Assembly (NCBI GenBank): GCA_022828135.1
Contig: JAJEJB010000027.1
Span: 45,174 to 109,173, forward strand
Direction: 5' to 3'
Length of the DNA: 64,000 bases
From: Acidimicrobiia bacterium
Lineage (GTDB): Bacteria; Actinomycetota; Acidimicrobiia; Acidimicrobiales; Aldehydirespiratoraceae
Within the stretch, counting starts at the first letter, position 1. The number at the start of each line of letters is the position of its first letter. Positions 35,690 through 46,052 of the stretch are shown here, piece by piece. The notes under the pieces are model-generated. The model did not search any database. It had not been told where the DNA came from and saw only the letters and a list, made by a program, of their open reading frames with translations. The position numbers and the translations under genes are program-made.

Positions 35690-37476
35690 CCCAGGTGACA
35701 GCCGATCCGTTCACCCTGTGGCATCCGGTGGCGTCGGCGCACGACGTGCCCTACCGCCACGTCCACCACGGTCAACTGCTGGGCCGTGAGTTGGCGGTGT
35801 GGCGGGCCGACGACGACTACGTGAACGTGTGGGAGAACCGGTGCCTGCACCGGGGGGTGCGGCTGTCGATCGGCATGAACGACGGCACCGAGTTGCGCTG
35901 CCAGTACCACGGCTGGCGCTACGCCAACCGGTCGGCGGGATGCACCTACATCCCGGCCCACCCGGCCGACGCTCCGGCCCGGACCATCTGCAACCGGACG
36001 TTCGCTTCGGTGGAGCGCTACGGGCTGGTGTGGTCGGGCGAGGATCCGGTGGGCGACCCGCCGACGGTCGAGGTGCTGGAAGCGGGCACGCCGTTCGGGT
36101 TGCGCAACCTGCCGGTCAACGCTTCGGCCGAGCTGGCCGTGCAGCACCTGCGGGACCACCGCTTCCTGCCCTCCGCGAGACTCGGCTCGGATCCGGCGGG
36201 ATCTGCGGGATCGGCTGAGATGTCGGTGGACGGGGCGGGGGACTACTCGGTGGTGCTGACCTCCCGGGCCGGCGGCGCGCAGTCCACGGCGGTGTTCTTC
36301 GTGCAGCCGGTGGACTCGGGGCGCTGCGTGATCCGGGGCGTGCTGGCGGAGACGCCGGCGCCGAGCGAGCAGGCGGCCGTGCTGCGGCACCACGCGGTAG
36401 AGCTCAACCGGCTGGTGGCGAGGATCGAGGCCGAGGCTGCCCGGCTGCCGGCTCCCGAGCCGATGGTGCCCGTGCTGCAGCAGGTGCCGCTGCACCTTGC
36501 GGAGGTGCCGGAAGCGCCGGCCGGCCGCCAGGCCGCGCTGCGGGTGCAGGTGCGCCGGAAGTGGGAGACCGCGGCCGGGGTGGCCGCCTTCGAGCTCGTT
36601 CCGATCACCGGCGTGCTGCCCACGTTCCAGCCGGGAGCCCACATCGACGTCCATCTGCCCAACGGGCTGGTGCGCCAGTACTCGATCACCAACGGCCCCG
36701 GCGAGACGTCGTACTACCGCCTCGGGGTAAAGCTCGAGCCCGACTCGACCGGAGGGTCGGTCTGCCTGCACGAGACGGTGCGCGAGGGCGACGTGCTGGC
36801 CATCTCCGAGCCCCGCAACAACTTCCCGCTGCGGCGCGACTCGATGCGGACGATCCTGCTGGCGGGCGGCATCGGCATCACCCCGCTGCTGGCCATGGCC
36901 CAGTCGCTCGACCGCATGAGCCTCGCCTTCGAGCTGCACTGCTTCGCCCAGTCGGCGGAGCACACCGCGTTCAGTGACGTGCTCGACCGGCTGGGTGAGT
37001 CCGTCGTGCGCCATCTGGGGCTGCCGCCCGATGAGACGGTGGCAGAGATCCGGCGGCTGGTGGCCGCCCACGACGAGTTCACCCACCTGTACGTGTGCGG
37101 TCCCGGTCCGATGCTGGAGGCTGCCCGGCGGGAGGCGGCCGCGGCCGGCTGGTCGGATGATCACGTCCACTTCGAGTACTTCAAGAACACCACCGAGATC
37201 GACGACTCGTCGACGTTCGAGGTGGCCCTGGCCCGCTCGGCGCTGACCGTCACCGTGCTGTCGGGGTCCACGATCCTCGAGGTGCTGCGGGAGCAGGGGG
37301 TGCCCCTGCCTTCGTCGTGCGAGCAGGGGGCGTGCGGGACGTGTGTGGCCACGGTGCTGGAGGGCGAGCCCGACCACCAGGACGTGTATCTCAACGACTC
37401 GGACCACGAGGCCGGCGACCGGATCATGACCTGCGTGTCGAGGGCCCTGTCCGACCGGCTCGTGCTGGACCTGTGA
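35686..37476 (+). CDS. NdmD-like Rieske-flavin-ferredoxin reductase
   Basis: A 596-residue redox chain in one polypeptide. N-terminal Rieske domain (about 1-115): Cys53, His55 (CLHRG) and Cys72, His75 (CQYHGW). After a linker region come an FMN/FAD-binding beta-barrel (RQYSITNGPG), an NAD(P)-binding domain (TILLAGGIGITPLLAMAQ, YVCGPGPM), and a C-terminal plant-type [2Fe-2S] ferredoxin (SSCEQGACGTCV ... MTCVS). This exact order, including the extra Rieske domain and similar length, is that of NdmD, the reductase of methylxanthine N-demethylases. The extra Rieske domain can supply the cluster missing from the two NdmC-like proteins here. ATG 35686 overlaps the methyltransferase stop. Confidence 0.85.
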   Translation: MTQVTADPFTLWHPVASAHDVPYRHVHHGQLLGRELAVWRADDDYVNVWENRCLHRGVRLSIGMNDGTELRCQYHGWRYANRSAGCTYIPAHPADAPARTICNRTFASVERYGLVWSGEDPVGDPPTVEVLEAGTPFGLRNLPVNASAELAVQHLRDHRFLPSARLGSDPAGSAGSAEMSVDGAGDYSVVLTSRAGGAQSTAVFFVQPVDSGRCVIRGVLAETPAPSEQAAVLRHHAVELNRLVARIEAEAARLPAPEPMVPVLQQVPLHLAEVPEAPAGRQAALRVQVRRKWETAAGVAAFELVPITGVLPTFQPGAHIDVHLPNGLVRQYSITNGPGETSYYRLGVKLEPDSTGGSVCLHETVREGDVLAISEPRNNFPLRRDSMRTILLAGGIGITPLLAMAQSLDRMSLAFELHCFAQSAEHTAFSDVLDRLGESVVRHLGLPPDETVAEIRRLVAAHDEFTHLYVCGPGPMLEAARREAAAAGWSDDHVHFEYFKNTTEIDDSSTFEVALARSALTVTVLSGSTILEVLREQGVPLPSSCEQGACGTCVATVLEGEPDHQDVYLNDSDHEAGDRIMTCVSRALSDRLVLDL

Positions 37477-37515
37477 TGCCCGCCGGTCTCCTGCAACGTG
37501 CTGGACCTGTGATGC
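37461..37515. repeat. Direct repeat at the 3' end of the NdmD-like gene
   Basis: CGTGCTGGACCTGTGATGC occurs at 37461-37479, spanning the stop codon, and again at 37497-37515. The 19-bp duplication, 36 bp apart, repeats the last codons and stop in the gap before the GST-like gene. It suggests a small tandem duplication. Confidence 0.65.
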
Positions 37516-37528
37516 GGGGCGGCGGGCG

Positions 37529-38170
37529 ATGATCAAGCTGTACGACTACGTGCTGTCGGTCAACTGCTACAAGCAGCGGCTGATGATGAGCATCCTCGAC
37601 GTCGCCTACGAGACGGTCCCCGTGGACTTCTTCCCGGGGTGGGAGCACAAGGGCGAGGAATTCAAGAAGATCAACCCGCTGGGCCACATCCCGGTCATCG
37701 ACGACGACGGCTACATCCTGTGGGACGCCCACGCCATCCTGGTGTACCTGGCGGCCAGGTACGACCCGAGCGGGCGCTGGTACCCGACCGGCGATCCCGG
37801 GCTGCTGGGCGAGACCGCTTCGTGGATGCTGTTCGCCGAGGGGACCACCAACACCGCGTCGGCGGCCCGGCTGTGCGTCAACCTGGGCTACGACTTCGAC
37901 CTCGAGGCGTGCCAGGCCGGCGCCCACCGGCTGTTCCGGGTGCTGGACGAGCATCTGTGGTTCCGCGAGCGCGAGGGCCGGGAGTGGGTGTGCTCGGGCG
38001 CGCACCCCACCATCGCCGACATCGCCCTGTTCCCCGACGTGGTGCTGTCGGAGGAGGGGGGCATCTCCCGGCTCGACTACCCGGCGTTGAGGCGCTGGAC
38101 CGACCGGGTGAAGCGGATCCCCGGCTTCGAGGGGATGCCCGGGATCTTCCCCGCATCGCCGGGGCTGTAG
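37529..38170 (+). CDS. Glutathione S-transferase-like protein (NdmE-like)
   Basis: A 213-residue GST-fold protein: thioredoxin-like N-terminal domain (VLSVNCYKQRLMMSI; cis-Pro motif GHIPVIDDDGYILWDAHAIL) and an all-helical C-terminal domain (PTIADIALFPDVVLSEEGG, LRRWTDRVKRIPGF). Actinobacteria generally lack glutathione, so catalytic transferase use is unlikely. In the caffeine system NdmE, a GST-like protein, is a structural partner needed for NdmC-NdmD electron transfer. Location directly after the NdmD-like gene, 53 bp apart, and near two Rieske-less oxygenases strongly suggests the same role. ATG 37529. Confidence 0.75.
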   Translation: MIKLYDYVLSVNCYKQRLMMSILDVAYETVPVDFFPGWEHKGEEFKKINPLGHIPVIDDDGYILWDAHAILVYLAARYDPSGRWYPTGDPGLLGETASWMLFAEGTTNTASAARLCVNLGYDFDLEACQAGAHRLFRVLDEHLWFREREGREWVCSGAHPTIADIALFPDVVLSEEGGISRLDYPALRRWTDRVKRIPGFEGMPGIFPASPGL

Positions 38171-38176
38171 CGGTCT

Positions 38177-38207
38177 AGCGGCTCACGAGGCCCAGCGGCT
38201 CACGAGG
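38177..38207. repeat. Short tandem repeat at convergent gene ends
   Basis: AGCGGCTCACGAGG occurs at 38177-38190 and 38194-38207 with 17-bp period, spanning the stop of the Rieske gene. It is one of two small duplications flanking the NdmE-like gene. Confidence 0.5.
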
Positions 38208-39177
38208 TCCCGAAACTGACGCCCAGTTCCTTGAGCCAGCGGCGGTAGGCGACCGCCGTCCTGTCGGCTCGCACGTGCCACTCGGCCGCCAGGTCCAGCG
38301 GCAGCAGCTCGGGCCGCTGTGACTCCACGATGGGGACGTCCTGCATGACGATCTCGTCTATGTAGGCGCCGAAGTCCTCGTCGGAGAGGTCGTGGTTGTA
38401 GTTCATCGAGTTCCACATCCAGCCGACGCTGGTGTGCTCGTCGACCGGGGTGACCGCGAAGTACATGGTGTAGCGCTCCGGGCCGCCGCCGGGGATCGAC
38501 AGCTCGATGTAGGCGGTGAGGGGCCGCAGCACCCGGTACAGCCACTGGGCCATCTTGGCTTCGCCCGACCCGTCGGGGTTGGGGGTCCAGGTGTTGATGT
38601 CGCGGGCGGTGATGCCGTCGGGGCTGGTCTCGACGTTGTAGTCGCCCATTTCGGCGTGGTCACGGTCGCCGAGGATGCCCTCGTGGACGAACGGGAAGTG
38701 GGTGGCGTCCAGGAAGTTCTCGATGACCCGGGGCGCGCTGGCCCGTATGGGGTACGGGCCGCCGAGGACGTGGCGGAAGGCGGGGTCGTCCCACTCGCCG
38801 TAGGGGGGCGGTGGTTTGCCGGGGCGGCCGAGTGAGGCCCAGATCAGGCCGTGGGCCTCGGTGGCCGCGTAGGTGGTGGCGCACGCCCGGGCCGGCGGCT
38901 TCTGGTCGGGCCGGGAGGGGATGTGCACGCAGGTGCCGGACTGGTCGTAGGTCCAGCCGTGGTAGGCGCACTCCAGGCCGAGGCCGGTGACCTGGCCGAG
39001 CGACAGGCGGGTGCCGCGGTGCACGCAGAGGTCCTTCCATGCCATGACCTCGGTGCCGTGGCGCCATACCACCAGGTCCTCGCCCAGCAGCCGGGCGCCG
39101 GCCACGCCGGACTCGGGCAGGTCGTCGCTGCGAGCCACGACATGCCAGTCGTTCACCAGCACCGGGTCCTCGATCAC
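38200..39177 (-). CDS. Rieske-type oxygenase, alpha subunit (NdmA/NdmB-like)
   Basis: A 325-residue Rieske oxygenase: cluster ligands Cys51, His53 (CVHRG) and Cys70, His73 (CAYHGW); mononuclear iron site IENFLDATHFPFVHEG with Asp157, His160 and His165. GTG start at 39177, 19 bp after the NdmC-like stop; the two form an operon behind the operator at 40132-40152. It is the only complete oxygenase directly paired with an NdmC-like gene. Electrons presumably come from the NdmD-like reductase. The distinct N-terminus from the oxygenase at 24036 suggests a different methyl position or substrate. Confidence 0.82.
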   Translation of the reverse strand: MIEDPVLVNDWHVVARSDDLPESGVAGARLLGEDLVVWRHGTEVMAWKDLCVHRGTRLSLGQVTGLGLECAYHGWTYDQSGTCVHIPSRPDQKPPARACATTYAATEAHGLIWASLGRPGKPPPPYGEWDDPAFRHVLGGPYPIRASAPRVIENFLDATHFPFVHEGILGDRDHAEMGDYNVETSPDGITARDINTWTPNPDGSGEAKMAQWLYRVLRPLTAYIELSIPGGGPERYTMYFAVTPVDEHTSVGWMWNSMNYNHDLSDEDFGAYIDEIVMQDVPIVESQRPELLPLDLAAEWHVRADRTAVAYRRWLKELGVSFGTS

Positions 39178-39196
39178 GGCGTGATCACCTCAGGAA

Positions 39197-40108
39197 TCAT
39201 CCCTTGGCGGGGATCACGCCGTAGGTGACGCCCAGGTCGGACAGCCACCGCCGGTAGGCGATGGCCGACCGGTCGGCCCTGATGGGGGTCTCGGCCCGGG
39301 GGTCGAGAGGCAGGAGCTTGGGGTGCTGGTTCTCGAGGATGGGCTTGTCCTGGGCGAAGATCAGCAGCTGGTAGCCCTTGATGTCGGTGTTGGTGCTGGT
39401 GTCGTCGATGACGCCCATGTAGTTGTGGGCCCGCACCCGGTCGGCGCTCATGGGCTGCACCCAGATGGCGCAGATGTCCTCGAGGGACGGGTCGGGGAGG
39501 CTGTCGTAGTAGAGCATCACGCAGTAGGGGTGCGGGACCCGGTAGCGGTAGCGCATCACGGTGGGGGCGTCGAAGTTGACGCCCACCTTGGGCACCATCA
39601 TGTCGCACTTGGCGGCGTGGACTTCGCCGTCGCGGACCTCGACCTCGTACTCGACCACCTCGGTGTGGGGCAGCACGCCCAGCGAGCCCTCGTGCACGTA
39701 GGGGAAGTGGGCCAGGTCCAGGAAGTTCTCGACCGCCCGGGGCGCCGAGGTGGCCACCCCGACGCTGCCGGCGTTCATGTTGCGCCGCTGGGGGTGGTGG
39801 TATTCCGGCAGCGGGAACAGGTCGTCGGGCGGCTCGCCGAGGCTGGTCCAGAGGTAGCCGTACTCGGGTTTGACGGGCAGGGCGTCGAGGGCCTTCAGGT
39901 CGGCGGCGTCGACGGTGTCGACGGCGGGCCGGTCGGGCGACGACCGCCAGGCCCGGTACTCGCCCTCGGGAGTGACCGCGAAGCTGATCCGCTCGTCGAG
40001 CAGGAGGGTCTCGTTCACAACGCCCGCGCCGACCTCGTCGAGGGCGCTGATCACGTGCCACTGGTTCCAGATCACTGGGTCGGTGCAGGCCGGCTGTGTG
40101 ATCTCCAC
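39197..40108 (-). CDS. Rieske-oxygenase-like protein without the Rieske cluster (NdmC-like paralogue)
   Basis: A 303-residue protein with an intact mononuclear iron motif VENFLDLAHFPYVHEG (Asn128, Asp131, His134, His139), but no CxH/CxxH cluster ligands in the first 120 residues (only Cys8). It is clearly related to the protein at 28519-29424: shared blocks include WTSLGEPPDD, STSAPRAVENFLD-like, and the C-terminal RRWLSDLGVTYGVIPA. Two retained paralogues with the same loss argue for function, not decay. GTG start at 40108, 24 bp from the operator candidate. It would depend on a cluster from the NdmD-like reductase. Confidence 0.75.
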   Translation of the reverse strand: MEITQPACTDPVIWNQWHVISALDEVGAGVVNETLLLDERISFAVTPEGEYRAWRSSPDRPAVDTVDAADLKALDALPVKPEYGYLWTSLGEPPDDLFPLPEYHHPQRRNMNAGSVGVATSAPRAVENFLDLAHFPYVHEGSLGVLPHTEVVEYEVEVRDGEVHAAKCDMMVPKVGVNFDAPTVMRYRYRVPHPYCVMLYYDSLPDPSLEDICAIWVQPMSADRVRAHNYMGVIDDTSTNTDIKGYQLLIFAQDKPILENQHPKLLPLDPRAETPIRADRSAIAYRRWLSDLGVTYGVIPAKG

Positions 40109-40131
40109 GGTGTCGTCCGAGTCTTCCCGCT

Positions 40132-40152
40132 CTGATAAATGCCGCTTATCAG
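40132..40152. promoter_or_regulatory. Operator candidate CTGATAA-N7-TTATCAG upstream of the NdmC-like operon
   Basis: Perfect 7-bp arms (40132-40138 and 40146-40152) with a 7-nt spacer. The core TGATAA-N7-TTATCA is identical to the site at 34370-34388. It lies 24 bp before the GTG of the 40108 gene, in position to block or activate its promoter. Confidence 0.7.
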
Positions 40153-40207
40153 TCTGGCATCCGCCCGCCCTCAGCGCAATCGCCCGTTCCGGGCGTTGGT
40201 GCGGGTT

Positions 40208-41293
40208 CTAGCGGCGGACGAGCGCGGGCGACAGGGGCGCCACCAGTTTGGCCGCGCCGATGACAACGTGGAAGTAGAAGTGGGCCACCACCCGGCCCCA
40301 GGCCGTGCCCGCGTCCCTCTCATGCGCCGACTTGGCGACCTCGAGGGGACCGGTGTCGGACAGCATCCGGGCCTTGAAGCCGGCGATGAACTCTGCGTCG
40401 GTGATCAGCAGGCAGACCTCCTGGTTGCAGCGGAAGCTGTGACGGCTGAAGTTCGACGAACCGATCAGGAGCTTGTCGTCGTCGGCCAGCAGGAACCGGG
40501 CGTGGAAGAAGTCCGGGTAGGTGCGCAGCTCCACACCGGCCCGGGCCAGGCGGCTCCAGATGTAGGGCTCGGCCAGGCGCAGCCAGCGGTAGTTGTTCTG
40601 CTGGGCCGTGATGACCGTCTTGGCCGGGGCCCGGGCCTGGCCGAGCAGTCTGACGATCCCGACATCGATTGAATAGGGGGAGGCGAGGACGAGGCTGCGG
40701 TTCGCGCTCTTGATGATCTCGGTGAACGCCGGCTCGATCTCCCTGTTGGTCAGCACCGTGGTGTTCACGGAGCGGCGGTCGCCTCGCTCGGTGCGGGCGA
40801 AGTCTTCCGTGAGGGAGGTGACGATGGCGGGGTCGGTGGTGCGGACCATGAAGTCGCGCCAGGCGAAGTTGTGGTCGCTGATGTTGATGCCGCCGAGGTA
40901 GGCGTGGTCGTCCACCACGTAGAGCTTCTTGTGGTTGCGGCTCAGGCCGAAGAACTTCACCAGTCCGAAGGGCTGGGTGAAGGTCACGGCCACGCCGGCG
41001 GCCTTCAGCCGGTCGAACATCGCCCTCGTCTCGGTGACCTCGTCCCGCACGGACGGGTCGGTGTCCTTGCGGTCGCTGACGTAGCGCAGGGCGAAGCAGT
41101 CGACCAGCAGCCTCACGTCCACGCCCCGGCCGGCGGCCGCGGCCAGCAGGTCGGCCACGGCCAGGCCGGCGGCGTCGCCGTCGAAAGTCATCACCTGTAT
41201 GAGCACCCGCCGCTCGGCCGAGACCAAAGCCCGGTGCAGGTCCTCGACGAACTCGGTGTTCGTCAGCAGCCGCAAACGCCCGTCGCCGCCCAC
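40208..41293 (-). CDS. Phospholipase D-family protein (cardiolipin synthase-like)
   Basis: A 361-residue PLD-superfamily protein with two HKD-type motifs. The first is canonical, HxKxxxxD in NHKKLYVVDD (His121, Lys123, Asp128), followed by AYLGGINISD. The second, FHARFLLADD, has Arg266 in place of Lys (His264, Asp271), followed by LLIGSSNFSRHS. The layout fits cardiolipin synthase or a related phosphatidyltransferase, but at 361 residues with no N-terminal membrane helices it is shorter than typical Cls. The Lys-to-Arg change may reduce or alter activity. ATG 41293; divergent from sdhC. The C-terminus has a hydrophobic stretch (VVAHFYFHVVIGAAKLVAPL). Confidence 0.75.
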   Translation of the reverse strand: MGGDGRLRLLTNTEFVEDLHRALVSAERRVLIQVMTFDGDAAGLAVADLLAAAAGRGVDVRLLVDCFALRYVSDRKDTDPSVRDEVTETRAMFDRLKAAGVAVTFTQPFGLVKFFGLSRNHKKLYVVDDHAYLGGINISDHNFAWRDFMVRTTDPAIVTSLTEDFARTERGDRRSVNTTVLTNREIEPAFTEIIKSANRSLVLASPYSIDVGIVRLLGQARAPAKTVITAQQNNYRWLRLAEPYIWSRLARAGVELRTYPDFFHARFLLADDDKLLIGSSNFSRHSFRCNQEVCLLITDAEFIAGFKARMLSDTGPLEVAKSAHERDAGTAWGRVVAHFYFHVVIGAAKLVAPLSPALVRR

Positions 41294-41408
41294 CCGCCGA
41301 AACTACCCGCCAACACCCCCACGACCCGTCCCCGGCCCGTCGGCCCACCCCACCCCGCTACGCCCCAAGATCTCGGGGAGTGGTGCTGGGGGCGGTAGGT
41401 TTGGGGGG

Positions 41409-42185
41409 ATGGCGCAGACGGTCGCTCCCCCGGAGACCGCCGAGCGGGTGCCGCCGCTGAGACGGCGCCGGCGGGAGCTTCCCTGGCCGCTGAACATCTA
41501 CCAGACCGCGGTCGGCAAGAAGTACGTGATGGCGGTCACCGGGGTCGGGCTGCTGGCCTTCGTGATCGTGCACATGATCGGCAACCTGCACCTCTATGAG
41601 GGCCCGACCCAGATCAACGAGTACGCCGAGGCGCTGCGGGACCTGGGCGGCCACCTGGTGCCCCGCACCCTGATCCTGTGGGTGATGCGGATCGGGCTGC
41701 TGGCCATGTTCGTGCTGCACATCCACAGCGCCTGGTCGCTCAAGGAGATCAGCCGGCGCAGCAGCCCCAGAGCCAACTGGGTGAGCGGCAACAAGCGCTA
41801 CGCCGGCGGGCAGGACTACGTGGCCGTCAACTTCGCCAGCCGGACCATGCGCTGGACCGGCCCCATCGTCGGCCTCTACGTGCTGTTCCACCTGGCCGAC
41901 CTCACTTGGGGCTGGTGGCTGGGCGACGACTACATCCGGGGCGACGTGTACCACAACGTGGTGGAGTCGCTGTCGTCGATCCCGGTGGCGATCATCTACA
42001 TCGTCGCCAATGTGGCGCTGTCGGTGCACATCTACCACGGCATGTGGTCGGCGTTCCAGACGCTGGGGGTGAACAACCCCCGGTTCAACCACCTGCGCAG
42101 GGGGCTGGCCACGGTGATCGCCGGGGCGATCCTGGTCGGCAACCTCAGCTTCCCGATCATGGTGCAGGCCGGGGTGGTCGCGTGA
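41409..42185 (+). CDS. sdhC: Succinate dehydrogenase cytochrome b subunit
   Basis: A 258-residue membrane anchor of the five-helix (type B/actinobacterial) kind: a basic N-terminus, then [79 protein letters not shown] and a last helix [11 protein letters not shown]. Several histidines in these helices (His60s, His100s region, HIYHG) serve as haem ligands. A single cytochrome b subunit without sdhD fits this class. ATG 41409 with GGGGGG upstream. First gene of sdhCAB; sdhA begins 13 bp after its stop. Confidence 0.9.
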   Translation: MAQTVAPPETAERVPPLRRRRRELPWPLNIYQTAVGKKYVMAVTGVGLLAFVIVHMIGNLHLYEGPTQINEYAEALRDLGGHLVPRTLILWVMRIGLLAMFVLHIHSAWSLKEISRRSSPRANWVSGNKRYAGGQDYVAVNFASRTMRWTGPIVGLYVLFHLADLTWGWWLGDDYIRGDVYHNVVESLSSIPVAIIYIVANVALSVHIYHGMWSAFQTLGVNNPRFNHLRRGLATVIAGAILVGNLSFPIMVQAGVVA

Positions 42186-42198
42186 GCGGGGTGGTGGC

Positions 42199-44117
<1,919 letters not shown>

Positions 44118-44121
<4 letters not shown>

Positions 44122-44942
44122 GCGCCGGCAACGGTTCGGGCTCGGGCGCAGGCAGCGCTGGCAACGGGCATCAGGCGACCTTGCGGCTGAGGCTGCGGAT
44201 CTGGCGACAGGCCGGGCCGGACGAGCCGGGGGCGTTCCTGGACGTCGACGCCCACGACATCCCGGAGGACTGCTCGTTCCTGGAGATGCTCGACATCGTC
44301 AACGAGCGTCTCATCGAGCACGACGTCGAGCCCATCACGTTCGCCCACGACTGCCGGGAGGGCATCTGCGGCACGTGCGGGGTGATGATCAACGGCCGGC
44401 CGCACGGTCCCGAGAAGGCCACCGCCACCTGCCAGTTGCACATGCGCAAGTTCCGCGACGGCGACCAGATCGTGATCGAGCCGTTCCGGGCGGCGTCGTT
44501 CCCGGTGGTGAAGGACCTGATGGTGGACCGGCGGGCGTTCGACCGGATCATCGAGTCGGGCGGTTTCATCTCGGCGCCCACCGGCACCGCCCCCGACGCC
44601 AACGAGATCCCGGTGCCCAAGGACGTGGCCGACTTCGCCATGGACGCGGCGGCCTGCATCGGCTGCGGGGCGTGCGTGGCCGCCTGCCCCAACTCGGCGG
44701 CCCAGCTGTTCACCGCGGCCAAGCTCGGCCATCTCAACGTGCTGCCCCAGGGCCAGCCCGAGCGGTGGCGGCGGGCCGAGGCCATGGTGGAGACGATGGA
44801 GTCGTTCTTCGGGTCGTGCACCAACCACGGCGAGTGCACCGAGGCCTGCCCCAAGGAGATCAGCCTCGACTTCATCGCGGTGCTCAACCGGGACTACCTG
44901 AAGGCCAAGGTCAAGAACCGCCGCCTCGCCTCGCAGGCCTGA
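44118..44942 (+). CDS. sdhB: Succinate dehydrogenase iron-sulfur subunit
   Basis: A 274-residue protein from GTG 44118 (overlaps sdhA stop). The N-terminal ferredoxin domain binds [2Fe-2S] via [10 protein letters not shown] and a later Cys; the C-terminal domain holds the [4Fe-4S] and [3Fe-4S] clusters in [14 protein letters not shown] and CTEACPKEI with Cys in [10 protein letters not shown] short Gly/Ser-rich extension precedes the domain. Completes the sdhCAB operon of respiratory complex II. Confidence 0.95.
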
Positions 44943-44992
44943 CCGGGCACGGTCGGGGCAGGAGACCGGGCCGGGCCGAGCCGGGGGCGTGA

Positions 44993-45922
44993 GTGACCGG
45001 GGGGCGTGAGGCGGGCTGGGGTCCGGGGCGGCGGCTGGCGCTCGGGCTGGCCCGGGGAGTGGCCATGGGCGCGGCCGACGTAGTGCCCGGAGTGTCGGGC
45101 GGCACCATCGCGGTGGTGCTCGGCATCTACGAGCGGCTGCTGGGCGCGATCCGGGGTGTGGCCGGGGCCGCGGGCCGGCTGCTGCGAGGCGACTGGCGGG
45201 AGGCCGGGCGGCGGCTGGCCGGGGTGGACTGGTGGCTGATCGTGCCGTTGCTGGTCGGGATCCTGGGGACGATCCTGCTGCTGGCCAGCGTGATCGAGAC
45301 CCAGCTGGAGGAGCGGCCCGAGACGATGGCCGGCCTGTTCTGCGGGCTGGTGCTCGCATCTGCGGTGTCGGCGTGCCGGCTGTTCGAGTGGCGGGGAGCG
45401 GTTCAGGTCGTGTTGATGGCGGTGGCCGCGCTGGCCACGTTCGGGTTGCTGGGCCTGCAGTCGGGCCCGGTGGCCGACCCGTCGCTGCTGGTGCTGGCCG
45501 GGGCCGGGGCCATAGCGATATGCGCCATGATCCTGCCGGGGATCTCCGGCGCGTTCCTGCTGCTGATGCTGGGCATGTACGGGGCGGTGATCAACGTCGT
45601 CACCGATCTGCGCTACCTCGAGGCGGCCGTGTTCCTGGCCGGCGCGGCCGTGGGGCTGGGCCTGTTCTCGACGGTGCTGGGATGGCTGCTGGATCAGGGC
45701 CGCAACACCGTGATGGCCGTGCTGGTGGGTCTGATGTTCGGGTCGCTGAGGGTGCTGTGGCCCTGGCCCAACGGCGTGGGCGTGATCAGCCGCCACGAGC
45801 ACGAGGTGATCTCCGGCACCGGCCTGGACTGGCCCACCGCCGGCGAGTGGGCCGCCCCCACGATCGCGGCGGTGGTGGGCTTCGCGGTAGTTCTGCTGAT
45901 CACCCGCCTGGCCCAGGACTGA
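44993..45922 (+). CDS. DUF368 membrane protein (undecaprenyl-phosphate transporter-type)
   Basis: A 309-residue polytopic protein with the DUF368 hallmark near the N-terminus, GAADVVPGVSGGTIAVVLGI, and its internal repeat later, CAMILPGISGAFLLLMLGMY; eight or so further helices follow. DUF368 members were recently identified as undecaprenyl-phosphate flippases that recycle the lipid carrier for wall synthesis. GTG 44993, 50 bp after sdhB; probably in the same transcript. Family assignment is strong; function follows from the family. Confidence 0.85.
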   Translation: MTGGREAGWGPGRRLALGLARGVAMGAADVVPGVSGGTIAVVLGIYERLLGAIRGVAGAAGRLLRGDWREAGRRLAGVDWWLIVPLLVGILGTILLLASVIETQLEERPETMAGLFCGLVLASAVSACRLFEWRGAVQVVLMAVAALATFGLLGLQSGPVADPSLLVLAGAGAIAICAMILPGISGAFLLLMLGMYGAVINVVTDLRYLEAAVFLAGAAVGLGLFSTVLGWLLDQGRNTVMAVLVGLMFGSLRVLWPWPNGVGVISRHEHEVISGTGLDWPTAGEWAAPTIAAVVGFAVVLLITRLAQD

Positions 45923-45972
45923 GCACCCTTCTCATCAGGAGACGAAGTCCCTCCCCCCTTTGCCTCCGGCGT

Positions 45973-45991
45973 GATGTATGAGGTATACATC
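45973..45991. promoter_or_regulatory. GntR-type operator candidate upstream of the sialidase operon
   Basis: GATGTAT-GAGGT-ATACATC is a perfect 7-5-7 inverted repeat. A near-identical 19-bp site (one mismatch) lies at 58845-58863 next to the GntR gene. It sits 61 bp upstream of the ATG at 46053. Confidence 0.65.
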
Positions 45992-46052
45992 GCAGCCGGA
46001 CGCCCCGGAACCGCCCGGCGGCCTCATCCCGACGTCACAGGGGGACCAACCA

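Noticed and set aside
35653..37536. 627-codon minus-strand frame opposite the NdmD-like gene
   Set aside because: Antisense shadow of a protein with four recognised cofactor domains.
37529..38170. GST-like gene as a true glutathione transferase for detoxification
   Set aside because: Actinobacteria generally lack glutathione and the neighbours point to an NdmE-like structural role; kept as an alternative only.
39172..39186. Palindrome GATCAC-GGC-GTGATC at the start of the 38200-39177 Rieske gene
   Set aside because: Short, overlaps the GTG start inside an operon and has no second copy; chance is likely.
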